Source of the DNA: Lasioglossum baleicum
Taxonomy: Eukaryota > Arthropoda > Insecta > Hymenoptera > Halictidae
NCBI RefSeq assembly: GCF_051020765.1
Contig: NC_134935.1
Span: 8,743,579 to 8,807,578, forward strand
Direction: 5' to 3'
DNA length: 64,000 nt
Of the stretch, positions 46,401-58,400 are shown piece by piece (position 1 is the first letter of the stretch; every line of letters starts with the position of its first letter). The notes below the pieces were generated by a model, which made no database searches, was not told the DNA's origin, and was given only the letters and a program-made list of their open reading frames with translations. A program made the translations under genes and the position numbers.

Positions 46401-48339
46401 AATCCTTCGCGTTGTTGGCTGACCGATTCGCCGAATGCCTTCACTGATAAATACTATTGCTAATCCCACTTTGGTCAGAATTGTTCTCAGTCTCGAAGCT
46501 CGGGATCGTACGGGGGCTCATTAAGTTAACTACACTTTGTTCTCTTTAATCGTTTCTGATACTTATTATATTTTATTAGCTAGCTTATGTTTGGCCTCAT
46601 CTTAACCGGAGAAATGTCACGAATACGTAGATAAAGGTTCCACAAAAAAGAATGGTTGGAAACAAAAAGGTTATATCGCTAAATTAATATTGTTTCACCG
46701 AGGGAATAATTGATCCTAATTTATTAGGAACTTTTAAGAGAGTTATATCAGTTATTATAACTATGGATGAAACGAACGTGGATTTTTCGTTGGCAACACG
46801 CCATCGTTATTGAATTTCGATTCATCCCCGCGACGAGTAGGCGCCAATTCTTGCATCATGCTCCACTGAACTATTTCCCAAGTTTGCTTTATATGTATTG
46901 CGCGCAATTTGGCTGGTATCGATACTGTAATTTTATGTATTGCAGATTGATACTTTGAATGCTGCTAGGCTGACCTCGACATTTCTTATCGGTAGAATGT
47001 AATTAGAAAGAGAGTGAATGATTTGATATTAATTGACGACTTCTGCATAGCAGTGAGATAGGAATAATTTAGTTGGTAGAATCCATTATTCTCTGGTTCC
47101 AGTTCGTATAAAATAAACTGTGTAAATTGGAATTAAAACGTTCTTGTGCTCGTCAACAGAGGGTAATTGCTTCGCGGTAAATAAAATTTTAACAAACGTC
47201 GGTCTCTATACGATTTAATAATTGAAATACAGCGCGGCATTGAAATACAACTCGCGAAAGTGCTCAAACGTTCCCATAATCACCAACAAAAGGTAGTCGT
47301 TGATTTCTGTGAACTAAATTAAAGTTTAACAAACGCGAGTTGTTTTATAATGTTCGATCAAATATACTCCAATTAAATACTTCAAAATATAAAATCGCCG
47401 GAGCCAAAGGAAAGCGAACGAGGATTCAACTTGAACAAAAAGATAACGAGTATGTACTTTCAAAGCAAAACAAAGTCGGAGCACGCTGTACCGACCATAA
47501 TCATCCCCCATAACAATTCCACCTGATGAACTCGATCTACCATCGTTGAAATGAATTTCCAAACCTCCATAAGCGATGCCACCGTTCAAATGTGGGCGAC
47601 AGGGTAATGTCAATAGAAAGCGAAAGCACGTTGCCCACGTTTTCACAACTGGAGGGACGCGTGTCGAAAGCGTGTTGTGCTACGAGCGAGGGAAACCAGC
47701 GAATTTCGAGAGGTGGACGACGAATCGCGACGTAGACGGTCAACAAAGAATCTATGATTAAAGTAATTAATTTTCGAACATCCATAACCAATTCGTTGAT
47801 CAAAAAAAGAGATGAAAGTACAATCAACGTATCCAGGGGACACAATTCGCTTCGCGAGCGAGGGAAGCCAGCGAATTCGACGAATAAAATCGACGATTCT
47901 CGACGTGGACGATCATCAAACGAAAAACTGCGACGATGCATTACTCTCCACAACCTCTCGCACTTTGTACTTTACAGACCGTAAGCAAATGAAAAAAATA
48001 CATGCAATTGTGAAACGTCGACAAAAGCAATGCTCGAAATATGGGTAACAAGTCAGCGTGTCAAGGGGAAGCACGTCGCCCACGTTGTTGGCGATCCAGG
48101 GGTGGCGCGTGCGACTTGGACAACGAGCGAGGGAGTCCAGCGAATTCGCGTGGAAAACACACGATCCCAGCGTAGAGGCGATTAAACGAACCAATCGAAT
48201 AAATCGATGAACGCCGATTAATTGATAACGATTTGGTGCGGACGACAACTTACGTGCTGTAGGAGATGATACCGTCACCAGGGTCGGGTGCCTCGATCAG
48301 GATCAGGATGACGATAGCAGGCAGACAACGGAGCCTCAT
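34465..48339 (-). CDS. Voltage-gated calcium channel alpha-2/delta subunit, paralogue A (complete, 17 coding exons)
   Basis: Minus-strand exons: 48339-48254, 46313-46127, 46020-45481, 45348-44941, 44631-44317, 42257-42177, 41951-41877, 41735-41637, 41549-41478, 40932-40785, 40665-40599, 39580-39438, 39114-38991, 37654-37380, 37247-36904, 35974-35732 and 34857-34465. All use GT-AG with matching phases, giving 1,199 residues. The signal peptide is [17 protein letters not shown]. The VWA_N region ([10 protein letters not shown]) leads into a VWA domain with the MIDAS motif DTSGSMTG near residue 230 and [10 protein letters not shown]. Cache-type domains follow ([31 protein letters not shown]; later [26 protein letters not shown]). 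The C-terminal delta part is Cys-rich and ends in a hydrophobic stretch ([14 protein letters not shown]) suited to a GPI or membrane anchor. The protein belongs to the stj / CG4587 / CACNA2D3-4 group; exact orthology is unresolved. Family members carry Cav2-type channels to presynaptic membranes. A charged insert (about residues 430-480, [20 protein letters not shown]) lies between VWA and Cache. Confidence 0.95.
35067..35248. mobile_element. TTAACACTAACCGTACC-family MITE, copy 2
   Basis: TTAACACTAACCGTACCGGG to CGGTACGGTTAGTGTTAA, with the interior shared with 11,006-11,229 and a deletion of about 40 bp. It lies in the last intron of alpha-2/delta A. Confidence 0.8.
36187..36644. mobile_element. 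TTAACCCTTTGCACTCC-family MITE with nested hAT-like insertion
   Basis: Outer parts align to 11,713-12,023. The alignment is broken at ACTAATTAT by about 165 bp beginning TAGACCGCGGATCTTTGTGC (about 36,323-36,486) and resumes at AATTATATTAAA. The inserted piece carries the left end of the hAT-like family. Confidence 0.75.
38133..38172. repeat. GAAA-rich simple repeat in alpha-2/delta A intron
   Basis: Tandem GAAA/GAGA units. A GA-dinucleotide run also lies at about 38,402-38,422. Confidence 0.7.
39851..40187. mobile_element. Foldback element, arms about 150 bp
   Basis: TTTTTGTTTTTATGTAA, AGAGATATGAAGGTC and TTTTTAAAATGGAAT at the left are mirrored by ATTCCATTTTAAAAAA, GACCTTCATATCTCT and TTACATAAAAACAAAAA at the right. 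It lies in an alpha-2/delta A intron. Confidence 0.75.
42768..42838. repeat. AAT/GAT-rich microsatellite
   Basis: Irregular trinucleotide repeat of AAT, GAT and AAC units in the alpha-2/delta A intron between exons 5 and 6. Confidence 0.8.
43361..43368 (+). promoter_or_regulatory. TATA box candidate, plus strand, inside alpha-2/delta A intron
   Basis: TATAAAAG follows a GC-rich block (GGCCGCGCGCGAAG) in otherwise AT-rich intron DNA, antisense to the host gene. The spacing to a pyrimidine/A start about 30 bp downstream is plausible. No coding gene is recognised downstream. Confidence 0.35.
47576..48170. repeat. Degenerate tandem repeat of about 170-270 bp in alpha-2/delta A intron 1
   Basis: Three copies of a block near CGAGCGAGGGAAGCCAGCGA followed by ATTCG lie at about 47,680, 47,850 and 48,120, each preceded or followed by GTGGACGA- and GCCCACGTT-like words in similar order. 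Confidence 0.6.
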
Positions 48340-51300
48340 CACTGGCGTGTCTTCGGTCGTCGGCTCTCCGCTGTTTACGCGAGGACACGGTAAACAAAAC
48401 TGAGGCCGAGAGGCGGCTCGCGTCTGACATTAAGGATGCTCTCGGCCGGCCGTGTTCGTCGTCGTCTTTGTCGTCGTCGACGTCGACGTCGCCATGCAGT
48501 GCGCGCACCGTTCCCGAACACGGGGGACACCGTTTTCCAGAGCTTATCGATCCGCGCCGACGCGACGCGCGACGGAACAGAGCGGACCTGAGCGGAGCCG
48601 AACTTGCGCACCGATACGCTTCAATTTTCCGTCGTTGACGAAACCGCCTAAACGCGGCAAAATACCCCTTTCGACCGAGCATCGTGGACATTAATTCTTT
48701 CCGCAAACAACAAACGTATTAAACAATCTATCGATAGTGCTACACGTTAATTTACCAGCTGATATACCTATGACGAGATTTTTCAAAACGCTTCTACAAC
48801 CTTTTTGTTATTGTACGTATACATCGATCAACCCCTTGCCGTACCATTTTCTTTACTGTTACAGTGATTGAAACGTTTTCATCCCCAAAAATGTCGCAGA
48901 AGGGAGAAGAAAATATCTATTTTTAAATATTAATTACAAACGCATCAAATTTTATTTTGGTTAAAAGATAGGCGTAACATTTATATTTGTTAGACTTTGC
49001 TCAATATCTTCGTGACGAGTGTGGCTCATTAAAATACGGCAAGGGGTTAATAGCGAAGGACTGCGTTTTCCATTACTTTCAAATTGCTATATGTAAGTCG
49101 TGGCAACGTCACGCGACGTCCAAGCGCCGTTCGTTTCGGTTACGGTTTCTGTTTTGATTGCCAGATCGGTTGAAGGATTGTCGCAACCGTTTTCCGTGTC
49201 GGTACCGAAACGGTTCTGGAATCGACTCTTGTTTACTTTCTTCGATAAAATCTGTTCCGAGCTCCTAGTAAATAAATATTCGTCAACGAAGTCGGTGACT
49301 TTGGACGTCGCGAACTATGATCTACCGATTTGGTTCAATGTACAATCAGTGTAAAAAGTGTTCATCCACTCTTGATGATCTTTATTCTTTCTTTTTTACC
49401 TTTCTTGCGATGTTTGAAAAAGTATTGAGTCGAAAACGGATTAAATAGAAGTTGGTAATTTTCTGAGTCCCATAAGAGTCCGAACACTGTCGCGCGTCAT
49501 CTGCGACCAGACGCCGCGACGCCGCGTCGCTCCTAACCGTTCGGCTTCGGCGTCCTCTGGAAATTGATAGTAATGTTTTCCATCGAATGTCAGACCATGC
49601 CCCGTTCCTCTGCCACTGTTTTCCTCGAGTTCCAACGTTTATCTGGTCCGTTGGCTCCTCCGCGAACATGTTTTCGCGAAATCTACGGCAGCGGTATTCA
49701 AACATGCAACCCTTAACCTAACACGTCCACTGAACAGCACCCTGAAATTTTCATTATCTAACAAACAGTCGGACAATATTCTTTCTCTTCTCCTTTAGAT
49801 TCTCCAATAATTTATGATTTCCTGCAATGCTCATATATAGATTGTGTATTTTCATCTTATAATCTCACTATAATGAAAATTAAAAATATTTTTTTATCAT
49901 ATTTCAATTGATATTTCTGCTTCCAATTTCCTTTCAAGTTTCTGTCCTTTTCAGAATTTGAAAGGTCACAGAACATCTAATACGCGAGTACCTTCTATCA
50001 TAAATTTTGGTTTAAAGTCTGGAACAAGATAAGTAGAGCACGTCTGTGTTTCGGCACACGCAGTTTCGAAGTGTTGAATGGTCTCTGAACTAGGTTACAC
50101 AGATTATGAGACAGCCTGTAAGACGGTTGGATAACAGTTTCAATTGTCCCGGGATCGATAAAGTTTCAATTCGAGAAGGAGAGAAGACGGCTAACGGCGT
50201 TTCAGAAAAAAGTTCCTACTTATATTATTATACATAGTACGTTGCTTACGAGCGAACGTCCACTAAAGATTTTCTTTCCTTCAAGAACGCAAGGTCTTCC
50301 TGAATTTCTTGCCGAGGAAATAAGGGATCCAATTACATGGGGGTCAGGAACGAATTAATTCTCTGGCCATGTTCCCTTGTCTTTCCAGTTTCGAAATTAG
50401 GGTCGTATAGTAAGTAGAACGAGCTTACTTTCATAAAGAGCTAAGTAGACGGGGTGTAGAATCTAGAAGTTTTATTAATTCGTCCACTATTAAGATCAGA
50501 ATGACAGAATTATATTTACTAAAATGATTCACAGAAAAGAAATAGCAAAATGTCTATGTAGCTCCAGTATCTTGTAATTAATGGAATTTTTGTAAATGTT
50601 GGATCAACATGTTGATACAATATTTCGTAGAAACTTCAACGTGGAAGAACATGAAGTTTCGTTGAAACTTTTTCAAACTTTTTGTAACTGTTCTGTGTGT
50701 AAATAAAATAACAAAATAAATAGGTTTCTCGCGAGACCAATGGGTACATGAAACGGGCAGAAGACTCGAAATCGAGCAGAGGGGTGGCAGGGTATATTTT
50801 CTAGGGCAAGAGAGCCCACTCGTCCCATCAACAGACCTGGCGACGCCACGGAATCGTATCTCGCATCGATGGAAGGACGTTTCGTCAGGCTTTATATCCA
50901 TCTTTCCTTCGATGCGAATTCCTCCCCCAGCCTTTGTCCCTGTCCCGCAATAAAGAACAGAGTTCCTCTCGTAAAACGTCGCGCTGCTAGGTCGGTCCTT
51001 AGCGATACATATTAAACTCGACGACAGATTGGACCGTTACTATCATCCGATCTCATCGGGAGATTGTGAATCTTTACGTGAAAATTCTCTACGTCAATTG
51101 CGAAAAACAGAAACCACTTTCTCTTGAATAAACGAGAAATTATACACCGGTATTAAATTCTTTTGGCACTTTCATTCTTTCAAATGTCTTCATTACCACG
51201 CTTATATTAGCTTGCCGAGTTGTCGTTGTTGTCAAATCTTGTAATCGAATTTTAAACCACTTCCCGATGAGCTAGACACTTGAAACTTGAAACATAGCTC

Positions 51301-52433
51301 AGAACTGGATGACAATGCAATATTAAAAAACAAATTAAAAAAAAAATTGTGAGTTCAGAAGAAAAAAAAGATTTTAATATTTTATTTTCAAATCTCGGGT
51401 ACGAACTTATGCAATCATTATGATAGTTACATCAAAGTCTTTTTTTTTTTAGGTGTACAGTCGGAGGAAAATCAATGATTTCTTAGAAATTGGGCCTTTT
51501 ATTAAATTTCTCAAATATTGCTCGGAAGTTCGACGATAAAAGTGAAGTAATTAATCATAATTAACAGAGACACGAATTTGTCCAGCTTACCTTGCCTGGA
51601 GGGTTAAAACTTCGTCAGGGTGATTTAATTTTTTCGTTTCGAAGTAACGCCGCTGTCTATGGATCCCCTAGGGCTGAAAACTTGTAGTTGGAACTGCCAA
51701 CGTTATCAGAACAATGCCCCGTGAAAGAATGGAGGCTTGTCACCGGAATGGGACTTGTCTTATAGTATGGAAGTAGGAAAACTTTGGATCCATAAACAAA
51801 ATCTGTCCAGAAGTTCTCGAGATTCGCTATAAGACTCCACCAAACTGGATTGCAGGATGCGTGGTGCTTTCATCCACCAAGGCGAATTAACAAAACGGTC
51901 ATTTTTATTATAAAATTGTTTTTATAGCGTACACGTAGCTTACAGACTGCAATTTTGCACAATACACATGTATGACTACTTGATGCGTCTATGATCTGAT
52001 AACGTTTCTAAATACAATAGTCTTCGTTTATTCGTTCAGCAACTTTACAGGTGGTAGATCGCCGGTGTCGATGATTAGGCGAAAACAATCTAGGATACCA
52101 ATTCGTAACATAACAGATCGCCACTAGGGAATGAAAGAGGTAGAATGCTCTGTCCAAATGTTTCCTGGACACTCTCCAAATTTCTTGTTCAACTTCTCTG
52201 TGGATTTCGAACAATGGCTGAGACATGTTGTCCTAGCGGTTTTCTACGAAGTAGAAATGATTTATAACTCGGCCTAATATTCTAGTTAACAATATTCGTT
52301 TTTCCTTCGTTCCAATGTTTACAAAACAAGCCAGAAAAATTCGTATTCTATAATGACATATGTACAAAGTCCAGTCACTCTTAATTACGGAAGAAAGTGA
52401 GAATCGCACTGATTTTTTGGACAGAGAGTGATC
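48340..52433. other. Spacer between the two alpha-2/delta paralogues
   Basis: The CpG-rich DNA at 48,340-48,720 is the likely promoter/5' UTR of paralogue A. A TTAA-type MITE follows (48,828-49,050). The rest is AT-rich and has no gene I can support; a short frame at 49,635-49,441 on the minus strand lacks recognisable homology. The part next to 52,433 is the likely 3' UTR of paralogue B. Confidence 0.5.
48828..49050. mobile_element. TTAACCCCTTGCCGTA-family MITE, uninterrupted copy
   Basis: Left end CAACCCCTTGCCGTACC and right end TACGGCAAGGGGTTAA are inverted repeats. It shares its interior (TTACAGTGATTGAAACG, CCCCAAAAATGTCGCAGAAG) with 60,466-60,918. Confidence 0.8.
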
Positions 52434-55400
52434 TCACACAGATGTACATAAAATTCTGGCGACAATAGTGGAGAACAACAACAAAGATACGGTCAGTCCA
52501 GCAGCGCCTCCGCAATCGTCGATCTCGTACTCTAGGGGATGCTCGGTGAAACAGCCTTCCAGGCGCCGTCTTTTTAGATCATTTAACGGCATTTTATGGC
52601 AGGGCGCGCTTTCAGTGCTGTTCATATACTCCGACGGCGAAATGATCACCGGAGTCACTTCTAATCTTTTATAGCAGGTGGCGTACATCGCGTCTACTAC
52701 CACCAGGAGCAGGTTTGTGTGCGGCACCTGTAAAAACAATTAAGCAGTTCATTTAGTTTATCCTATTCTGAGTATATGTATATACACTACCGCTCAAAAG
52801 TATCCGGACACTTAATTTTTCTCTACAAAACGTAGTTTAAGGAGGTAGACTCGTTTCTAGAATTGCTAGGGATGCGCGTTCTCATTTCCCGATAATGCAA
52901 AGATGGGATTTTCAGTAGTCAAGGGCTAGATAAAAGATCAATCTAGGCCGCAGTCGCCCTCAAAAGTCTTATTTATGTCCTATATCGTTTACGAGGCGTA
53001 ACTTGAACATTTGGAAATTGGAGGACTTAGAGATTTAAATATTGAAAAATTTGAATATTGGGAAATTGGACGGCTTAGAGATTTAAATATTGAACATTTT
53101 GAATATTACAAGATCGGAGAGCATAGAGATGTAAATATTGAAAAATATGCGCCTGCCCATTTCTCGATAATGTAAAGATGGGGCTTTTCAGTAGTCAAAA
53201 GAGCTAGATAAAAGATCAATTGAGGCCCCGATCGCCCTCAAAAGTCCTATTTTCGCGTTTACGAGGCATTATTTGCATTATTCGGCACCATGTAGCTGTC
53301 GCAGCTTTATGAAAATAGCTACGTGCACAGCTGTATGCTTCCGAATAATGCAAATTGCGGTGCCGCATAATGCAAATTACGCCTCGTAAACGTGAAAATA
53401 GGACTTTTGAGGGCGATCGCGGCCTAGATTGATCTTTTATCTTTTGACTACTGAAAAATCCCATCTTTGCATTATCGAGAAATGAGAAGGCGCATCTGGC
53501 ACCCTTGCAATTCTGGTAACGAATTTACCTCCATAATGATTTTAATAGAGGAGAAATCATGTATCGACATCTTCAGTTGTTAAAATTTTTGTCTACCCAA
53601 TTTTACTATAAACGCATAAAGATCCGCAGTCTAGTCATTACCGTTTCAAGCGCAATTCTATTTTGAATATACACTGCCGGCCAAAAGTTTGGGACCACCT
53701 CATAAGAGAGATGTCACGCGGAATTATATTATTATACGATGAAGAGTTTTCATAAAACAACTTACCCTGCGTGCATAAAATGGTCTAGAACAGTAGTCGT
53801 CGTGATTGGAGACGCCCTGGCCGGCGACCGTGTAGTTCATCATGTACAACGTCCTCTTCTGATCGCAAGGATAGTGATAGAGGTATGGTTTCGGGGGTGG
53901 CGGCGGGTCCGGTGCATCCTCGTCGGCGTGTACTTTGGCCAGCCCGATCGGCAAGTTGCCGAACTGGGTCGCGAACCATGCGACACGCAACAGAAACCAG
54001 AGCAACAGTTTCCAGAGGTGCATCAGCGGGTCCATCAGAGTGCCTGCCGCAGCCTCGATCCGCTGCACGAGTAACAGAGAACGGAGAGCAGTTTCGTTAG
54101 CCTGTGGGAAAATGTTTTTACACCCCCGCCCCGCCCCGGGGGGCCGAGAGGACAAGCTGGCCAGTCTATGGCCGAGTTTCGCACTTTGTTTGCGAAAACG
54201 CCGCGACGCGCGCGAAACTTCCTCTCGGCTCTCGGCGCGCCGCGGGCTATCCTTTTTTTTCTAGAAACTCTGGGATATTAGATAACTTGTGAATAAATGT
54301 TTCAACATAATTCGGATAATTCAGCGCTTTCCTTGTAGATTTAAAATATTGGAACCCGCCGTTTCGTTGAAATGTTCAAAAGTGTTCAAAGGTAAACTGT
54401 GAAAATGAGAAATTTCATAAAGGTCCGCGGCCTACCGATAACACGACACTTTTTTAAACATTTTATCCCTTTGCACTCGGAGCTATTTTAACTGGAAAAT
54501 GAAAACTTTCTTCCGATCTAGAATATTTCCATTCCCTATGATTTTTTTGAAATTTTGTGGATATGAAATTGGTATGATACCTCATACAATACCTAAATTT
54601 TTAGTAATTGATTAGATACCGATATATTTAATAGTGTATACAATATTTTGAATAATGGTACAGCAATTTTTAGTGGTGCTTCTCTCCAGAGAAGGCAACC
54701 GAGTGCAAATGGTTCACGAAATGGCGGGTTCTCACATTTTAAATCTACAAAAATTCAAAGGTAATAGCATAAAGGTCCGCAGCCCACCGATAAAATGAAA
54801 CTTTGGACAACTGTTATTTCGATAGCGATATCACTTACGACTTCCTCGCACCAGGCCTGATAGTCGTAAATCTCGATCGGATTGTAGAGACCCTGGCCCA
54901 CCATGGAGTTCATGACGGCGCCTTCCTGCGTCCCCATAAATTGACCGGTGTCGTTGTGCGCATCTGAGATCACCACGTAACCGTTCTGATCGAGCAAATA
55001 GCAATCGATCCACTGGTGGGAGCAGTTCATGGTCGAGTTAACCGGTCCCGAAGTCAAATTGATGAATCTGTTATAAAGATCCGTCATGGGCATTTGAAAG
55101 CCAACAACCGCTGCTGGCGCAGTTTTACCACCATCCTTTGGAAATATTCCTATGGAGACTGTCACTATGGCATCCGCGCCTGCCTCCCATGGAACTGCAA
55201 TCGTTATCTTCTTGTCAATTCATTTCTCGATCAGGCAAGATACAAAATAAATTTTTGAGGACAACATACCGGTCACGGAGATGCTGTTAGGGTCCACGAT
55301 ATTCTGGAAAATGGCGCCCTTGTACCAAGGCTCGTTAACAGCCCTGCGATGAAGATCTCCAAAAACGATCCCATCGTCTTCCCCAGGCATCTTACTCTTG

Positions 55401-58400
55401 TTCAAATAATGCCACCTAGTCAAACCGCTCTGTGTAGCAACGAATCTCAAGAAAATCCCATAGTACTTGGTGAGATTTCTAGCTCGAGGCTCTTCGAGTA
55501 CAAACTTTTCGTTGAAGCTACTGTTGGTAGCCTTCGCGTCGAAAACTAGCAGCTGCAATAACTCTTTGTTGCAATAATAGTCACCCTGAGAGAGCGTTCT
55601 GGTGCCACAATTAATAGTGTCGTTGATATTCGTTGATTCATCGTCTTCTATCGAATAAGCCTCGTATTGTTCCGACCATCGCCAACCTGGACGGTTCATC
55701 AGATCTAGGAAGTGTATTAATTCTTCTTCGGGATTGTCGAACTCGTGGCCTTCGAGATAGTGATAGCGACAGTAGACCCAGCCGGGGTGAACTTTCCAGT
55801 TGCTGCCGACGAAGAACTGCGAGATGTCGATGCCCATATTCTGGTTCCTACGGATTTCGTCCCCAACCTTGAGGAAGTCGCGAAAATTGATACCAGGATT
55901 AATCTTAAGAGGGTAGACTTGTTTCCAGGATTGCAAGGGTGCGGGATGCGCCTTCTCATTTCTCGATAATGCAAAGAGTGGGGGTTTCAGTAGTGGATAG
56001 CGCTAGATAAAAGATCAATCTAGGCCGCTATCGCTCTCAAAAGTCTTACTTTTAATAAATAGCCTCATGCACAGCTTTATGCTACCGAATAATCCAAATT
56101 ACGTCTTGTAAACGTAAAAATAGGATTTTTGAGGGCCATCGGCGCCTAGATTAATCTTGTATCTAACGCCTTTGACTACTCAAAAATTTTAGGGGGTTAT
56201 CTTTCAACCTAAAGCCATTGTTCTCCGCACAATATCAATAAAAATTTTGAGTGGGGCCGCTGGACCATGCTTATCCTGCTAAACGCAAATTTGAACAGGA
56301 TGGGGGCTCGCTGGATCGTTTCAAACTCTGTTGAAGGGTTTATTCGGAGAAACTGCAAAAATAGTAGACAGCTCGATGATGGATCGAACAATTTAGAAAA
56401 TTACCTTGATCCACGTGGTGCCATAGTTGGGTATGGCAACCGCGAGGCCGAAAGGCGTGCCCGGCAGTGGCGCGTAAAAATAGTCGCGTCTTTCGAGGGT
56501 GACACGACGGTTGTCGTCGTAATGCAATTTCACCGGGACTCCTTTCATGCTGCCATTTTTGTGGTCCACCAGCGCAGCCCTTAGCTCCAGAACCTCCGGC
56601 CCCGGGTTCCTGCGCTCGTTTTTAATGAAAAAATAAGAAATCGTTCTCCCACGACGACGCGAGAAGCAATATCCTTGGTCGCAGCTCTATTCCGCTGCTG
56701 CAGGAATTTATCGCGGGAGAAAAGTTTGATTGCCAACGGCCGTTGTGGGAATGCCTTGAGAATGAAGGCGTCGCGTCGCGTCGGCATCCTTATCGAATTA
56801 TAGGGCGGATGGACAATGGGAAAATTTCTATGGACCCTACCAGATCTGGGCGAATTTAATTTGAAATCGAAATAAGAAATAATATAAAACAATATCACCG
56901 TATTTTTAACCCTAATATAAATGTTATTACCGTTTTAAATTACACCATTTTTTAAAATCTGTCTAGTGACTAGACTGCGAATCTTTATGGAAAATAAGAA
57001 ATGTTTGCATCGATTGCAGGACACAGATGCCACAAAAAATTGTATTCTTCTTTTAATTGTCCTATTCAGCTTGAACTAATACATTGATGTCTTTAAATAT
57101 GTTTAACATGTCCACTGCTTTAAATTACATGTACCCATTTTTCTCATAAATGCATAAAATCCGCAGTCTACTAATGACACGGTTCTGCTGATTGCATTTC
57201 TCTCTTAATTACCTTGGTTCACGGCCATCGTTGAGGATCTCGACCTCGGTTAAATCGATGCTGTTGTAGTTGAGCTTGAGCTTGCCTTTGAAGACAGGCC
57301 TGAGGTCCGGATGCAGTATCACGTATCCGTTGTTGGACACGATGAAGGCGTACCCATTTACACCGAGCTTGTACGGCAACGTGAGCTTTCGTATATCGTC
57401 GATCGGCACATCGGTGCCCGCCACGCCTAACAGACTCGGTATCCTGGTCCTGTTGTTTCTATTATTGCCTTTCCGATTGAACACTGGCGTGCTGACAGAC
57501 GTCAGTAGCCTGTACTCCTGCCAGCGTGTCGTGTTTAGCATCGAAGCATCCTGCCGAACATCCTCGTCCTTGTGGAGCTACACAATTTCAACGAAACCTC
57601 GGTAACACAGCCAAACAACAATTTATTCGATTAAGGGGGTAGACTCGTTTCCAGGATTGCAGGAGTCCGGGATGCGCGTTCTCATTTCTTGATAATGCAA
57701 AGGATTTTTCAGTAGTCAAAGGCGCTAGATAAAACATCAATCGATGCCGACATCGCCCTCAAAAGTCCTATTTAAAGGCCTAATTTGAATATTTGGAAAT
57801 TGGAGGGCTTACAGATCTAAATATTGCAAAATTTGAATATTTGAAAATTGAAGGGCCTAGAGATTTAAATATTAAAAAATTTGAATATTTAAAAATTGGG
57901 GGGCCTAGAGATTTAAATATTGAAAATGTCTAATATTTGAAAATTGGGGGCCTGGAGATTTAAATATTGAAAATTTCTAATATTTCAAAATTGGAGGGCT
58001 TAGGGATTTAAATATTGAAAAATTCTCGATAATGCAAAGGATTTTTCAGAAGTCAAAGGCGTTAGATAAAAGATTCATCTAGGTGGTAATCGTCCTCGAA
58101 AGTCTTATTTTTACGTTTACGAGGCGTAATTTGCATTATTTCGAAGCTGATTAATGCAAATTACGGCTCGTAAACGTAACAATAGAACTTTTGAGGGCGT
58201 TCGCGGCCTAGATTGATCTTTTATCTAGCACTTTTAACTACTGAAAAACCCCATCTTTGCATTATTGAGAATCGAGAAGGCATCCCTGGAAGAACGAGTC
58301 CACTCCCTCAACAAGGGAACTGTAATCGTGTTAATGGTACAAAAAAAGAAAAGAGGCGAACACTGTACAAAACATGGCGTTTCCCAAAGTACATTCTGAA

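Noticed and set aside
49441..49635. Minus-strand 64-codon frame with GHGLTFDGKHYYQFPEDAE
   Set aside because: It has no ATG at its start and no recognised domain or splice partners. It could be a decayed exon but cannot be supported.
55903..55936. Continuation of the gene B open frame upstream into the foldback element ([10 protein letters not shown])
   Set aside because: This is transposon terminal sequence with no acceptor further upstream. The exon is taken to start at 55,867, or at most 55,903.
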